A DNA stretch of 64,000 nt from Martinezella hainanensis (GTDB lineage Bacteria > Pseudomonadota > Alphaproteobacteria > Rhizobiales > Rhizobiaceae): assembly GCF_900094555.1 (NCBI RefSeq), contig NZ_FMAC01000003.1, positions 496,001 through 560,000 on the forward strand, read 5' to 3'. A program made the position numbers and the translations under genes. The notes under the pieces are model-generated. The model did no database searches and was not told the origin of the DNA. It saw only the letters and a program-made list of their open reading frames with translations. Within the stretch, counting starts at the first letter, position 1. Each line of letters opens with the position of its first letter. Below are positions 50,212-60,527 of the stretch, in pieces.

Positions 50212-52409
50212 GCTCTTCTTTGTCGCGGGATGCGGGCGAAAAACCGCAGGGCACTTTTTCTCATTCCGCGAATGACCGGCCAGCGAAGGCCACGGAAACG
50301 GCATCGGATTATCATGCCCTCAACGCGATGCTGAACCTCTATGACGGGCAGGGAAGGATCCAGCTCGACAAGGACCGCATGGCGGCCAAGCAATACTTCC
50401 TCCAGCACGTCAACCAGAACACGGTCTTCTTCCATAACCTTAGGGAGAAGCTCGATTACTTGGTAACGGAGGGCTATTACGAGCAGGAGGTGCTCGACCA
50501 ATATTCCTTCAATTTCGTGCGCGATCTCTTCGATCACGCCTATGCGAAGAAGTTCCGCTTCCCGACCTTCCTTGGTGCCTTCAAATATTACACCAGCTAT
50601 ACGCTGAAGACCTTCGACGGAAAGCGTTATCTTGAGCGCTACGAAGACCGTATCTGCATGGTGGCGATGACGCTGGCGGGCGGAAACGAGCAGCTCGCCC
50701 GCGATCTGGTCGACGAGATCATCTCCGGCCGTTTCCAGCCGGCAACGCCGACCTTCCTTAATGCCGGCAAGAAGCAGCGCGGCGAGCTGGTCTCCTGCTT
50801 CCTGCTGCGCGTCGAAGACAATATGGAATCGATCGGCCGGGCCATCAACTCAGCGCTGCAGCTGTCGAAGCGCGGTGGCGGCGTGGCCCTGTCACTCACG
50901 AACATTCGCGAGGCCGGCGCGCCGATCAAGCATATCGAGAACCAGTCGTCGGGCATCATTCCTGTCATGAAGCTGCTGGAAGACTCCTTCTCCTATGCCA
51001 ACCAGCTTGGCGCGCGCCAGGGTGCAGGCGCCGTCTATCTGAACGCCCACCACCCGGACATCATGCGCTTCCTCGATACCAAGCGCGAAAATGCCGACGA
51101 GAAGATCCGTATTAAGACGCTGTCGCTCGGCGTGGTCATTCCGGACATCACCTTCGAGCTGGCGAAGAACAATGAGGATATGTACCTCTTCTCGCCCTAC
51201 GACGTGGAGTGCGTCTACGGCGTGCCGTTTACAGAGATTTCGGTGACGGAGAAGTATCGCGAGATGGTGGCTGACAGCCGCATCCGCAAGAAGAAGATCA
51301 AGGCGCGCGAATTCTTCCAGATCATTGCCGAAATCCAGTTCGAGAGCGGCTACCCCTACATCATGTTCGAAGACACGGTGAACCGCGCCAATCCGGTTGC
51401 CGGCCGGATCACCATGAGCAATCTTTGCTCTGAAATCCTGCAGGTCAGCGAAGCCAGCGAATATAGCGACGACCTCTCCTACAAGCATATGGGCAAGGAC
51501 ATCTCCTGCAATCTCGGCTCGCTCAACATCGCGGCCGCCATGGACAGCCCCGATTTCGGCAAGACGATCGAAATGTCGATCCGCGCGCTCACGGCCGTCT
51601 CCGACATGAGCCACATCTCCTCCGTGCCCTCGATCGAGAAGGGCAACGACGAAAGCCATGCCATCGGCCTTGGCCAGATGAATCTGCACGGCTATCTCGC
51701 CCGCGAGCATATCTTCTACGGCTCCGAAGAAGGCGTCGATTTCACCAACATCTATTTCTACACCGTCACCTACCACGCCATTCGCGCCTCGAACCGGCTT
51801 GCGGTCGAACGCGGCCAGAGCTTCAAGGGCTTCGAGAATTCGAAATACGCTTCGGGCGAGTATTTCGACAAATACACGGAGCAGGAATGGAAGCCGGCAA
51901 CTGAACACGTTGCGGAAATCTTTGAAAAGGCCGGCATCGCAATCCCGACCCAGGAAGACTGGCTGGAATTGAAGAAGGCCGTCATGGAAGGCGGGCTCTA
52001 TAACCAGAACCTGCAGGCCGTGCCTCCCACAGGATCGATTTCCTACATCAACCACTCGACCTCCTCGATCCATCCGATCGTTTCCAAGATCGAGATCCGC
52101 AAGGAAGGCAAGATCGGCCGCGTCTACTATCCGGCCGCCTTCATGACCAACGACAATCTCGACTACTACCAGGATGCCTATGAGATCGGGCCGGAAAAGA
52201 TCATCGATACTTATGCTGCGGCGACGCAGCACGTCGACCAGGGCCTGTCGCTGACGCTGTTCTTCCGCGATACCGCGACGACCCGCGATATCAACAAGGC
52301 GCAGATCTACGCCTGGAAGAAGGGCATCAAGACCATCTACTACATCCGGCTTCGCCAGATGGCGCTCGAAGGCACGCAGGTTCAGGGCTGCGTTTCCTGC
52401 ACGCTCTGA
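50199..52409 (+). CDS. nrdE: Class Ib ribonucleotide reductase, catalytic subunit
   Basis: 736 residues. It reduces ribonucleoside diphosphates to deoxy forms. Active-site residues: Cys200 (GELVSCFLL), Asn408-Cys410-Glu412 (MSNLCSEIL), Cys437 (ISCNLGSLN) and the C-terminal pair CVSCTL at about 731/734 that passes electrons from NrdH. There is no N-terminal ATP cone of the NrdA type, as expected for class Ib. The start is TTG 50199 inside nrdI, with GGATTGGAACG close by; a start further inside is possible since the first ~35 residues are poorly conserved-looking. Confidence 0.95.
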   Translation: MDTLSSSLSRDAGEKPQGTFSHSANDRPAKATETASDYHALNAMLNLYDGQGRIQLDKDRMAAKQYFLQHVNQNTVFFHNLREKLDYLVTEGYYEQEVLDQYSFNFVRDLFDHAYAKKFRFPTFLGAFKYYTSYTLKTFDGKRYLERYEDRICMVAMTLAGGNEQLARDLVDEIISGRFQPATPTFLNAGKKQRGELVSCFLLRVEDNMESIGRAINSALQLSKRGGGVALSLTNIREAGAPIKHIENQSSGIIPVMKLLEDSFSYANQLGARQGAGAVYLNAHHPDIMRFLDTKRENADEKIRIKTLSLGVVIPDITFELAKNNEDMYLFSPYDVECVYGVPFTEISVTEKYREMVADSRIRKKKIKAREFFQIIAEIQFESGYPYIMFEDTVNRANPVAGRITMSNLCSEILQVSEASEYSDDLSYKHMGKDISCNLGSLNIAAAMDSPDFGKTIEMSIRALTAVSDMSHISSVPSIEKGNDESHAIGLGQMNLHGYLAREHIFYGSEEGVDFTNIYFYTVTYHAIRASNRLAVERGQSFKGFENSKYASGEYFDKYTEQEWKPATEHVAEIFEKAGIAIPTQEDWLELKKAVMEGGLYNQNLQAVPPTGSISYINHSTSSIHPIVSKIEIRKEGKIGRVYYPAAFMTNDNLDYYQDAYEIGPEKIIDTYAAATQHVDQGLSLTLFFRDTATTRDINKAQIYAWKKGIKTIYYIRLRQMALEGTQVQGCVSCTL

Positions 52410-52416
52410 ACTTTGA

Positions 52417-53403
<987 letters not shown>

Positions 53404-53444
53404 GATTACGTGTTCGACGGCCTGGATATGCCGCCTGTCATTTC

Positions 53445-53470
53445 CGATCGCGGCCATTCGGCTGCGATCG
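53445..53470 (+). terminator. Stem-loop after nrdF
   Basis: 11-bp stem CGATCGCGGCC (53445-53455) / GGCTGCGATCG (53460-53470) with one G-T pair and a four-base loop. There is no T-run, but it is the only strong structure between nrdF and the next gene. Confidence 0.5.
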
Positions 53471-53599
53471 CTGTCCTCAAGTGCCGCTCGCAGTAACCGC
53501 CTTGTGCTTTGCAGATCTGTCAAAATCCCATGATACGCCCCGCCAAAGACGTCCGGTTCCGGACGATTCGCGCGTATTCCCGCGAGGTGAGGACCTATC

Positions 53600-54424
53600 A
53601 TGGACTATGCCGACTATATCGCCGACCCCTCGCGAGATTGCGCGATCGTCGTCCATCGCGGCATCTGGCGCGCTGCGCCGGAAAATAGCCTGCTGGCGAT
53701 CGATCGAGCGATTTCTGCCGGTTACGATGCGGTTGAGATCGACGTGCGATGCAGCAGCGACGGCGAGTTCTTTCTCCTGCATGACGATACGCTTGAGCGA
53801 ACCGCCGGCCTAGCCCAGGAGGCGGAGGGGTTGACGCTCCACCAGCTGTCGAGCCTGCCTCTGCGTGATCGTGACGGCGGAGAAGCGAACCGGATGACCC
53901 GGGAAAAGCTGCCGAGCCTGAAGGATGTCTTCGACCTCACCCGCGGCCGCATTTTCCTGCACCTCGACGTCAAGCGCAGAGACATGATCCCCGGTGTGAT
54001 CGCCTGTGCTCGGGCGATGGGCGTCGATCGGCAGGTCGATTTCTGGGGCGATCTGAAAACCCAGGACGATCTCGCCTGGATCCGGAGTAACGTATGGCCG
54101 GAGATGGTTCTCTTCATGGCGAAGACGCGCCTCGGTGCCGCGGACGCCGAAAACCAGCTCGATCTTCTATTTCGGCTCAACCCGCTGCTTTGTGAAATCT
54201 ACTTCGACACCCTTGACCAGCTCGCGGCCCGCAAGGCGCTTTTTGTGGAGGCGGGTGTGCGCCTGTGGGTCAATACGCTCGATTCCGTTTCCTGTGCCGG
54301 CTTCACGGATACCGCCGCGCTGGAGGATCCTGCGGCGATTTGGGGTCGCCTGATCGATATGGGCGTTTCCGCCATCCAGACGGATGAGGCTGAGGCACTG
54401 AAGACCTATCTGAAAACCCGTTAG
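53600..54424 (+). CDS. Glycerophosphodiester phosphodiesterase-family protein
   Basis: 274 residues, TIM-barrel GDPD domain. Catalytic and metal residues: IVVHRGIWRAAPENSLLAIDRAI (His-Arg, Glu), VEIDVRCSSDGEFFLLHDDTLERT (Glu-x-Asp, His). No signal peptide, so it is cytoplasmic, as UgpQ. It splits glycerophosphodiesters to glycerol-3-phosphate and an alcohol; in rhizobia this recycles lipid phosphate. Some homologues act on other phosphodiesters. A second strand of motif, LHLDVKRRDMI, supports the fold. It is alone between nrdF and HU. The start codon follows CGAGGTGAGGACCTATC. Confidence 0.82.
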   Translation: MDYADYIADPSRDCAIVVHRGIWRAAPENSLLAIDRAISAGYDAVEIDVRCSSDGEFFLLHDDTLERTAGLAQEAEGLTLHQLSSLPLRDRDGGEANRMTREKLPSLKDVFDLTRGRIFLHLDVKRRDMIPGVIACARAMGVDRQVDFWGDLKTQDDLAWIRSNVWPEMVLFMAKTRLGAADAENQLDLLFRLNPLLCEIYFDTLDQLAARKALFVEAGVRLWVNTLDSVSCAGFTDTAALEDPAAIWGRLIDMGVSAIQTDEAEALKTYLKTR

Positions 54425-54489
54425 TCAGCCGTTCGATGTGGTACGAGCCGATCGAGCAGCGGCGTTCGCCTTCGCTTGTAAATAGAAAC

Positions 54490-54516
54490 GGCCGGCTCCA
54501 AAGAATAGAGCCGGCC
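54490..54516 (-). terminator. Terminator of the HU gene
   Basis: Perfect 9-bp stem (GGCCGGCTC 54490-54498, GAGCCGGCC 54508-54516). On the minus strand it is followed by GTTTCTATTT. It lies 30 bases after the HU stop and also after the GDPD gene on the plus strand. Confidence 0.75.
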
Positions 54517-54545
54517 ATTGAATCATCGGAACTTAACGATCCGGA

Positions 54546-54824
54546 TTACTTGTTGAGTGCATCCTTCAGCGCCTTGGCCGGCGTGAAGGCGAGCTTCTTC
54601 GATGCAGCAACCTTGATGGTTGCGCCCGTTCCGGGATTGCGTGCTTCGCGCGCCGGCGTGTCCTTGACTTTGAACTTGCCAAAGCCCGGGATCGAGGTTT
54701 CGGCGCCGGATGTTGCGGCTCCGGCAATGGCTGCAAAGACGGCTTCGACAATCGCCTTGCTCTGGACTTTGGTAAGCTTGTGGTCTGCAGCAATCTTGTC
54801 TGCGATTTCATTGGTAGTGGTCAT
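54546..54824 (-). CDS. HU-family DNA-binding protein
   Basis: 92 residues, small basic nucleoid protein. The HU/IHF signature GFGKFKVKDTPAREARNPGTGATI is intact (about 48-71), including the Pro at the beta-arm tip region. The start MTTTNEIADKIAADHKLTKVQSKAIVEAVF is the helical dimer domain. ATG 54824 follows GGGGGAAGCCTC. HU bends DNA and helps compact the nucleoid; this copy has no obvious operon partner. IHF subunits are distinguished by other residues, so HU is preferred. Confidence 0.92.
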   Translation of the reverse strand: MTTTNEIADKIAADHKLTKVQSKAIVEAVFAAIAGAATSGAETSIPGFGKFKVKDTPAREARNPGTGATIKVAASKKLAFTPAKALKDALNK

Positions 54825-55179
54825 GAGGCTTCCCCCGCATTGATGACACCGGAATCATTTCCATTGCCGATGTCCATTGTCACCTGGAGTCCGGGCGGGA
54901 AAGGCCTAGAATGCCTGTGTTTCCACAGGTTCCAACGCTTTGAAGCCATTTGATGCGCCTTTTGCAGGTGATTTTCCGATTGAGCGCTCAGCCCAACAGC
55001 CGATTGGAGGGCGGCAAGTCATCTCCGCGGATGCCTGCGAATCTGCTGAAAAGGCCAGAATCGGGGGCTTTACCGCCCCTCTTTGTTATTCGGATGCGAG
55101 TTTTGGCGAAGCAATCGAGGCTGGCCTTTCGCGTTGCAGGTCTATAGAGGCTTGCTCAAGACGAATGGATGGACAGGTA

Positions 55180-55401
55180 ATGGAACACGAGATCAAGATA
55201 GACAATCGCGGCGATTTCGGGCTTTGGGCCATCGAGGTCGCAAAGCAGATCATCAGTGAAGAGGGTTTTGAGCTGGCAAGGGCGGCTCGGGACGGCACGG
55301 ACGATGATGTCCGCGCGGCCGGTAATGCGCTCGGGCAGGTAATCACCAATGCGCTGATGGAGGTCTATGACGGTCTGACCGAAAATGCGGATGAAGACTA
55401 G
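55180..55401 (+). CDS. Small hypothetical protein
   Basis: 73 residues from ATG 55180 (MEHEIKIDNRGDFGLWAIEVAKQII). It is acidic, helical, with no cysteine or membrane segment. An in-frame ATG at 55165 (MDGQVMEH) is possible and the frame extends to 54940, but only the part after 55165 looks protein-like. ACAGGTA precedes 55180. I recognise no family; nothing in the neighbours suggests a role. Confidence 0.58.
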   Translation: MEHEIKIDNRGDFGLWAIEVAKQIISEEGFELARAARDGTDDDVRAAGNALGQVITNALMEVYDGLTENADED

Positions 55402-55567
55402 GATCAGCTCCGAGAATTGCGGCCAATGATCGGCACACTTGCAGGATTAGTATGTCCTGGATTGAATTTTAAAAGTTTCACCAACTTAAAATCGCAGCCT
55501 TACAATCGCGAACTGGCATTCCCATATAGGGGCGGAAATGATTTTCTGCCCAATGACAGGAGAGCCA

Positions 55568-56566
55568 ATGTTCCGCGCAGTACCGCGTTTTGCCAAGATC
55601 GCAGCTATCGTCGTCCTTGCCGCCGCTTCGTCTCTAGCGACCTTTGACGCTGCCGATGCGCGGCGGGCTGGATCCAGCGGGTTCGGAAGCCGTGGGACGC
55701 GCACCTTCGATACTCCGGCTGTAACGAGGACGGCTCCCACGCAGGCAGCGCCCATCGATCGTACGATGACGCAGCGGCCGCAGCAGCAGACAACGACGCA
55801 GCCGCCGCTCGGCGCGCCGCAGCGCCCAGGCCTTTTCGGAGGCTTCGGCGGGTCGATGATCGGCGGTTTGATCGCCGGCGGTCTGCTCGGCATGATGCTC
55901 GGTCACGGTTTCGGCGGCGGCGTCGGCTTCCTCGGCATGCTGCTGCAGATCGGCCTGATCGTGCTTTTGATCAGCTTTGCCATGCGCTTCTTTGCAAACC
56001 GCCAGCGCACGCAATATGCGGCGCCCGGATCTGGGCCGTCCTACAACGCGAACGCCATGCATAACGTGGGCGCTTCGCCGCGTCCTTCCTTCTCCATCCC
56101 CTCCATTGGTGGTGGAGCGGCGGCGACGTCGAAGGCGCGCCAGGCCAATGACGAGATCGGGCTGCAACAGGCCGATCTCGATCGCTTCGAGCACCTTCTT
56201 ACCGAAATCCAAACGGCTTACGGTGCCGAGGACTATGCGACGATCCGCAGGCTGACCACGCCCGAAGCGATGTCCTATCTGGCAGAAGAGCTCGGCGAGA
56301 ACGCCACCCATGGCGTGCGCAACAGCGTTTCCGACGTTCGCCTGCTGCAGGGCGATATTGCGGAAGCCTGGCGCGAAGGCGACAGCGAATACGCAACGCT
56401 TGCCATGCGCTATTCCAGTATCGATGCGATGGTCGATCGTGCGACCGGGAAACTCGTCGACGGCGATGACCGCAATCCTTCGGAAACGACCGAGCTTTGG
56501 ACTTTCGTTCGCAAGCCGGGCGCCGATTGGACGCTTTCCGCGATCCAGGGAACTGGCCAGCATTGA
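55568..56566 (+). CDS. Tim44 domain-containing membrane protein
   Basis: 332 residues. The signal-like start is FRAVPRFAKIAAIVVLAAASSLATFDAADA. A Pro/Thr/Gln-rich spacer and a Gly-rich hydrophobic stretch (GGSMIGGLIAGGLLGMMLGHGFGGGVGFLGMLLQIGLIVLLISFAMRF, about 95-143) follow. The Tim44-like domain from about 195 has DLDRFEHLLTEIQTAYGAEDYATIRRLTTPEAMSYLAEEL and AWREGDSEYATLAMRYS. The ATG at 55568 follows GACAGGAGAGCCA. In alphaproteobacteria Tim44-like proteins such as TimA are thought to work with the envelope; the mitochondrial Tim44 recruits Hsp70. A terminator-like hairpin follows. Confidence 0.86.
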   Translation: MFRAVPRFAKIAAIVVLAAASSLATFDAADARRAGSSGFGSRGTRTFDTPAVTRTAPTQAAPIDRTMTQRPQQQTTTQPPLGAPQRPGLFGGFGGSMIGGLIAGGLLGMMLGHGFGGGVGFLGMLLQIGLIVLLISFAMRFFANRQRTQYAAPGSGPSYNANAMHNVGASPRPSFSIPSIGGGAAATSKARQANDEIGLQQADLDRFEHLLTEIQTAYGAEDYATIRRLTTPEAMSYLAEELGENATHGVRNSVSDVRLLQGDIAEAWREGDSEYATLAMRYSSIDAMVDRATGKLVDGDDRNPSETTELWTFVRKPGADWTLSAIQGTGQH

Positions 56567-56591
56567 TCCGAAATTGAAGTTTGCTGGAGAT

Positions 56592-56614
56592 TGCCCCGCG
56601 TCGAAGGCGGGGCA
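56592..56614 (+). terminator. Terminator-like hairpin after the Tim44 gene
   Basis: 8-bp stem TGCCCCGC (56592-56599) / GCGGGGCA (56607-56614), 7-base loop, 25 bases after the stop. No T-run. Confidence 0.5.
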
Positions 56615-56779
56615 GTCGGCCGACCCAGAACTGGGATGGTTCCTCGCCAGATTGGGATCGGCTTAATTTCGGTGGCGGCGCTGCCTGCTTGCATTGGCTG
56701 AAGAGCCGCCAGCTAAGTCATGTTTTCATCGAGAATGGACGATCCGAATTGAGGGATCGTGACTATGAAGAGGTAGACC

Positions 56780-57655
56780 ATGACGATCGATCCGACGAAA
56801 ATTCTGCGTCTGAACCTGCCTCAGTGGCAAGGTGGCGACCATCCCGACTACAGGATCGGCGCGCGCGTCCTTGCCGCTATCGCTCCTGAGCCGCTCGGGC
56901 CAGAGGAGACCGTTGCCGTACCGGAAGCAGATGGTGGTCCGCGTCCGACCGAACAGGGGATCGTCTCAAAGCAGGCACTTTTGAGTAATCTCGCAGCGGC
57001 AAAGAGTGCCATTGCTCGTCACAGTCCGGAAGCAATCGTTACCCTTGGCGGTGATTGTCTTATCAATCTCGCGCCAACAGCCTATCTCAGCGAACGATAT
57101 GGCGAAGACCTTGCCGTGCTTTGGGTCGATGCTCACCCCGATATTATGACGGCCAGCGAATTCGCGCACGCCCATGCACATGTGCTCGGCATGTTGATGG
57201 GGATCGGCGATGCGGATTTTGTCGACGCGGTTCCACGGCCGGTAAAGGGAAGCAAAGTCTTGTATGTCGGGCTGACCGAGACCACACCCTATGAGACGGA
57301 TTTCATTGCGAAACATGGAATGACGCGTCTCAGTCCGGAAGAGCTGGCCGGCTCGGCGGAGCCGGTATTGAAATGGCTGAGGGCTTCTGGTGCGAAGAAA
57401 GTCGCGGTGCATTTCGATCTCGATGTGCTTGACCCTTCCCTTTACGATTTCCTGCTGTTTCATGACCCCAATGCGAAGCCGAATGCTTTCGAGGGTGTAG
57501 CAAGGGGCAGGCTGCGTTTCGAGGACGTCGTCAGCATCCTGCGCGCTGTGGACGCGGAAGCCGATATCGTCGGGCTGGCGATCGCCGAATATATGCCGTG
57601 GAGCGCAATTCAACTGTCGAAATCGCTGCGGACAATTCCACTGCTGGGTGGATGA
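56780..57655 (+). CDS. Arginase/agmatinase-family (ureohydrolase) protein
   Basis: 291 residues. The dimanganese ligands are seen: IVTLGGDCLINL (His position is Cys-like here; see below), AVLWVDAHPDIMT (Asp and His), EFAHAHAHVLGM (His), and VAVHFDLDVLDPSLYDFL (Asp-x-Asp). In arginases the first motif is GGDHS; this protein has GGDCL, so a first metal ligand is replaced. This points away from standard arginase and toward a formiminoglutamase-like, agmatinase-like or degenerate enzyme. The start at 56780 follows AGAGGTAGACC. No urea, agmatine or histidine genes are next to it. Confidence 0.78.
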   Translation: MTIDPTKILRLNLPQWQGGDHPDYRIGARVLAAIAPEPLGPEETVAVPEADGGPRPTEQGIVSKQALLSNLAAAKSAIARHSPEAIVTLGGDCLINLAPTAYLSERYGEDLAVLWVDAHPDIMTASEFAHAHAHVLGMLMGIGDADFVDAVPRPVKGSKVLYVGLTETTPYETDFIAKHGMTRLSPEELAGSAEPVLKWLRASGAKKVAVHFDLDVLDPSLYDFLLFHDPNAKPNAFEGVARGRLRFEDVVSILRAVDAEADIVGLAIAEYMPWSAIQLSKSLRTIPLLGG

Positions 57656-57766
57656 TAGAGAGATGACGGAGGTAGGTTCGGGAAGCCCGCCTTTTTCTCG
57701 GAGCGGTATGTGTCTCCTGATGGCCAAACTGGCCGCGTAATCTGTTTCATCGAAAGAGAGGCGTAT

Positions 57767-57841
57767 TGTGGAAACGATACCGCATTCACCTTGACTCGCC
57801 AGTCTTCTCCATTAATGTACCCATGTGGAAACGTTACCACA
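57767..57841. promoter_or_regulatory. Promoter flanked by two LacI-type operators
   Basis: TGTGGAAACGATACCGCA (57767-57784) and TGTGGAAACGTTACCACA (57824-57841) are related near-palindromes, the second the better. Between them a -35 TTGACT (57791-57796) and -10 TAATGT (57813-57818) with a 16-base spacer. Operator centres are 57 bases apart. They lie just before the aldolase start and are probably bound by the LacI protein encoded at 62719-63741. Confidence 0.72.
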
Positions 57842-57855
57842 TTGGGAGGAAATGG

Positions 57856-58680
57856 ATGAAATCCGCGCGGCTCAACCGCCTGTTTGGCGTGTCCGGAAAT
57901 TGTTTCGACGTCGCCATAGATCACGGCATGTTCAATGAACGCACCTTTCTTGCCGGAATCGAGGACATGCGGACGGCTATCAGGGTGATTGCGGATGCCG
58001 CACCGGATGCGATCCAGCTTCCGCCAGGCACCGCACCCATTCTGCAGGCGATCCCTGGCAAGCATCGCCCTGCGCTGGTGCTGCGCACGGATATTGCCAA
58101 TATTTATGGCAATCCGCTGCCTTCGGCGCTGTTTTCCGAAATGATCGACCGGGGCGTGGAACAGGCCGTGGCGCTCGATGCCGCCTGTGTCGTCGTCAAT
58201 CTTCTGATGCTGCCGGACCAGCCCGAAGTCTACCGCGCCTGCGTGCGCAACGTGAACAGCCTGAAGCGCGAATGCGAGATCTATGGCATGCCGCTGATGG
58301 TCGAGCCACTGGTCATGCAGGATAATTCCAAGGGCGCCTATATGGTCGATGGTGCGATCGACAAGATCCTGCCGCTGGTGCGCCAGGCCGCAGAACTCGG
58401 CGCCGACATCATCAAGGCCGACCCTTGCGATAATGTCCAGGAGTATCATCGTGTCATCGAGATCGCCCAGGGCCTGCCGGTGCTCGTGCGTGGCGGCGGC
58501 CGCGTCTCGGATCAGGAAATACTCTCGCGCACGAAGCAGTTGATGGAGCAGGGCGCCCGCGGCATCGTCTACGGTCGCAATGTCATCCAGCACAACAATC
58601 CTGCGGGCATGACGCGCGCCCTGATGGCGATCGTTCATGAGGAGGCTTCCGTCGAAGACGCCTCGCGGCATCTCGCCTGA
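57856..58680 (+). CDS. Class I aldolase, DhnA/LsrF-like
   Basis: 274 residues, TIM-barrel. The Schiff-base lysine is likely in AELGADIIKADPCDN, with the end of the barrel VLVRGGGRVSDQEIL and GARGIVYGRNVIQH binding phosphate. The beginning GNCFDVAIDHGMFNERTFLAGIEDM is typical of the archaeal-type fructose-bisphosphate aldolase/LsrF family. It would cleave a ketose phosphate to dihydroxyacetone phosphate and an aldehyde. ATG 57856 follows GGGAGGAAATGG; a frame upstream crosses the operator and is rejected. First gene of the rare-sugar operon. Confidence 0.82.
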   Translation: MKSARLNRLFGVSGNCFDVAIDHGMFNERTFLAGIEDMRTAIRVIADAAPDAIQLPPGTAPILQAIPGKHRPALVLRTDIANIYGNPLPSALFSEMIDRGVEQAVALDAACVVVNLLMLPDQPEVYRACVRNVNSLKRECEIYGMPLMVEPLVMQDNSKGAYMVDGAIDKILPLVRQAAELGADIIKADPCDNVQEYHRVIEIAQGLPVLVRGGGRVSDQEILSRTKQLMEQGARGIVYGRNVIQHNNPAGMTRALMAIVHEEASVEDASRHLA

Positions 58681-58701
58681 CGCATCCTGGGAGGAGGAGA
58701 C

Positions 58702-59859
58702 ATGACGAAAAAATTCCGTTTCGGCGTCATCGGCTGCGGCTTGATGGGGCGCGAATTCGCAAGCGCCGCGGCGCGCTGGCTGCATCTCGCCGATACCAGG
58801 GCACGGCCGGAAATCGTTGCCGTCTGCGACACGAATGCGGCACTGCTGGACTGGTTCAAGGATAATGTGCCGTCGGTCCGGCAGTTCACCAGCGATTACA
58901 AGGAGCTGCTGGCGAACCCGGATGTCGATGCGGTCTATTGCGCCGTGCCGCATGTGCTGCATCAGCAATTCTATATCGACATTCTGAAAGCCGGAAAGCA
59001 TCTGCTTGGCGAAAAGCCGTTTGGCATGGATGCGGCACAGAACCGCGAGATCATGGCGGTGCTGTCGGAAAACCCGAAGCTTTTGGTTCGCTGCTCGTCG
59101 GAAATGCCGTTCTTCCCCGGTGCGCAGAAGGTCATCGCGCTCGCCGAAAGTGGCGAGATGGGCGATATTCTCGAAGTCGAGGCCGGCTTCCTGCATTCGT
59201 CAGATATAGACAGGCAAAAGCCGATCAACTGGAAGCGCATGGCCGAGATCAACGGCGACTATGGCTGCATGGGCGATCTCGGCATGCATGTTTTGCACGT
59301 GCCCTTGCGGCTTGGCTGGCGTCCGCAGACCCTGCACGCGCAGTTGGTCAAGAAGATCACAGAGCGTCCGGACGGCAAGGGCGGCATGGTGCCATGCACG
59401 ACCTGGGACAATGCGACGATCAGCACTCGCGTCAGCGCGGGCGGCCAGGATTTTCCGATGGTGCTGAAGACCTGGCGTATCGCGCCGGGCGAAGCCAATA
59501 CTTGGTATATTCGCATCCTCGGCATGAAGAAGAGCGCCTTCTTCACCACCAAATCGCCGCGGCAATGGCAGTGGATGGATTACACCGGCGGAGCGCAGGC
59601 CTGGAGCACCGAGGATCTCGGCTATGGCTCGCTCTTCCCAGCGATCACCGGCAAGATCTTCGAGTTTGGCTTCGCCGATGCCATCCAGCAGATGTGGGCG
59701 GCCTTCGTCGACGAACTGGCAGGCGGAAACGCCAATGGTTTTGCCTGCGCCACGCCGGAAGAGGCTCAGGCCCATCACGCGGTGCTGACCGCCGCGCTGA
59801 AATCCGGCCGTGAGAATATCGTGGTGCCGGTCGACTATGAAGGAGCGGTCGTACGATGA
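58702..59859 (+). CDS. Gfo/Idh/MocA-family oxidoreductase
   Basis: 385 residues. The N-terminal Rossmann fold has FGVIGCGLMGREFA; later comes HVLHQQFYIDILKAGKHLLGEKPFGMDAAQN with the family Lys (EKP), and MGDLGMHVLHVPLRLGW with the catalytic DxGxH. It would oxidise or reduce a sugar or inositol-like ring with NAD(P). ATG 58702 follows GGGAGGAGGAGAC. It overlaps the isomerase gene by four bases. Sugar specificity cannot be read. Confidence 0.9.
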   Translation: MTKKFRFGVIGCGLMGREFASAAARWLHLADTRARPEIVAVCDTNAALLDWFKDNVPSVRQFTSDYKELLANPDVDAVYCAVPHVLHQQFYIDILKAGKHLLGEKPFGMDAAQNREIMAVLSENPKLLVRCSSEMPFFPGAQKVIALAESGEMGDILEVEAGFLHSSDIDRQKPINWKRMAEINGDYGCMGDLGMHVLHVPLRLGWRPQTLHAQLVKKITERPDGKGGMVPCTTWDNATISTRVSAGGQDFPMVLKTWRIAPGEANTWYIRILGMKKSAFFTTKSPRQWQWMDYTGGAQAWSTEDLGYGSLFPAITGKIFEFGFADAIQQMWAAFVDELAGGNANGFACATPEEAQAHHAVLTAALKSGRENIVVPVDYEGAVVR

Positions 59860-60527
59860 AGCGCTCCGAGATCAATGAAGCGCTGCGGCGCGCAAGCAGA
59901 ACCTTAAACCATTGGCACTGGTCTCTACCGGAATGGGGTTACTGGACTGCTGCGGATTTCGCTGCCAATCGTGAAGCGGCGCGCTATCTGCGCAGCCATC
60001 AGCTGGGATGGGATGTGACGGATTTCGGCTCCGGTCGGTTCGCCGAATGCGGCCTCGTGCTGTTTTGTCTGCGCAACGGCATCGTCGGTGTCGAAGGCGA
60101 GCGCACCTATGCCGAAAAGCTGCTCTTCGTCGAGGAAGGGCAGGTAACGCCGACCCATCGCCATCAGGCCAAGATGGAAGACATCATCAACAGGGCTGGC
60201 GGCGATCTCGTGATCGAATTCGCCGCGACCGACGCCGAAGGCAATGTGCTGCGGGATGATGTGATTGTTCCGGTCGACGGCTTGCCGAAAAAACTTGCCG
60301 CATGGGAACCGCTGGTTCTCTCGCCAGGCCAAAGCGTGACGATCCAGACCGGGCTCTATCATCGTTTCTACGGCCGCAAGGGCGGCGGGCCTGTGTTCGT
60401 CGGCGAAGTCAGCCAGGTTAACGACGACAACAGCGATAATTATTTTCTGGAGCCGATCGGGCGCTTCGCCGCGGTCGAGGAGGACGAACCACCGCTGAGA
60501 CCCCTTTGGAACGAGGCAGGCGGCTGA
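59856..60527 (+). CDS. D-lyxose ketol-isomerase family protein
   Basis: 223 residues, cupin fold. Metal ligands are His101, His103, Glu108 and His169 (VTPTHRHQAKMEDIINR and GLYHRFYGR), as in D-lyxose isomerases that interconvert D-lyxose and D-xylulose (or D-mannose and D-fructose). The start KRSEINEALRRASRTLNHWHWSLPEWGYW is characteristic of the family. It overlaps the Gfo/Idh gene (ATGA) and shares a base with the kinase start. It provides the ketose for the kinase. Confidence 0.88.
   Translation: MKRSEINEALRRASRTLNHWHWSLPEWGYWTAADFAANREAARYLRSHQLGWDVTDFGSGRFAECGLVLFCLRNGIVGVEGERTYAEKLLFVEEGQVTPTHRHQAKMEDIINRAGGDLVIEFAATDAEGNVLRDDVIVPVDGLPKKLAAWEPLVLSPGQSVTIQTGLYHRFYGRKGGGPVFVGEVSQVNDDNSDNYFLEPIGRFAAVEEDEPPLRPLWNEAGG

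Noticed and set aside
57610..59196. 528-codon open frame on the minus strand across the aldolase gene
   Set aside because: It crosses the operator region and lies opposite two intact genes; no motif is seen.
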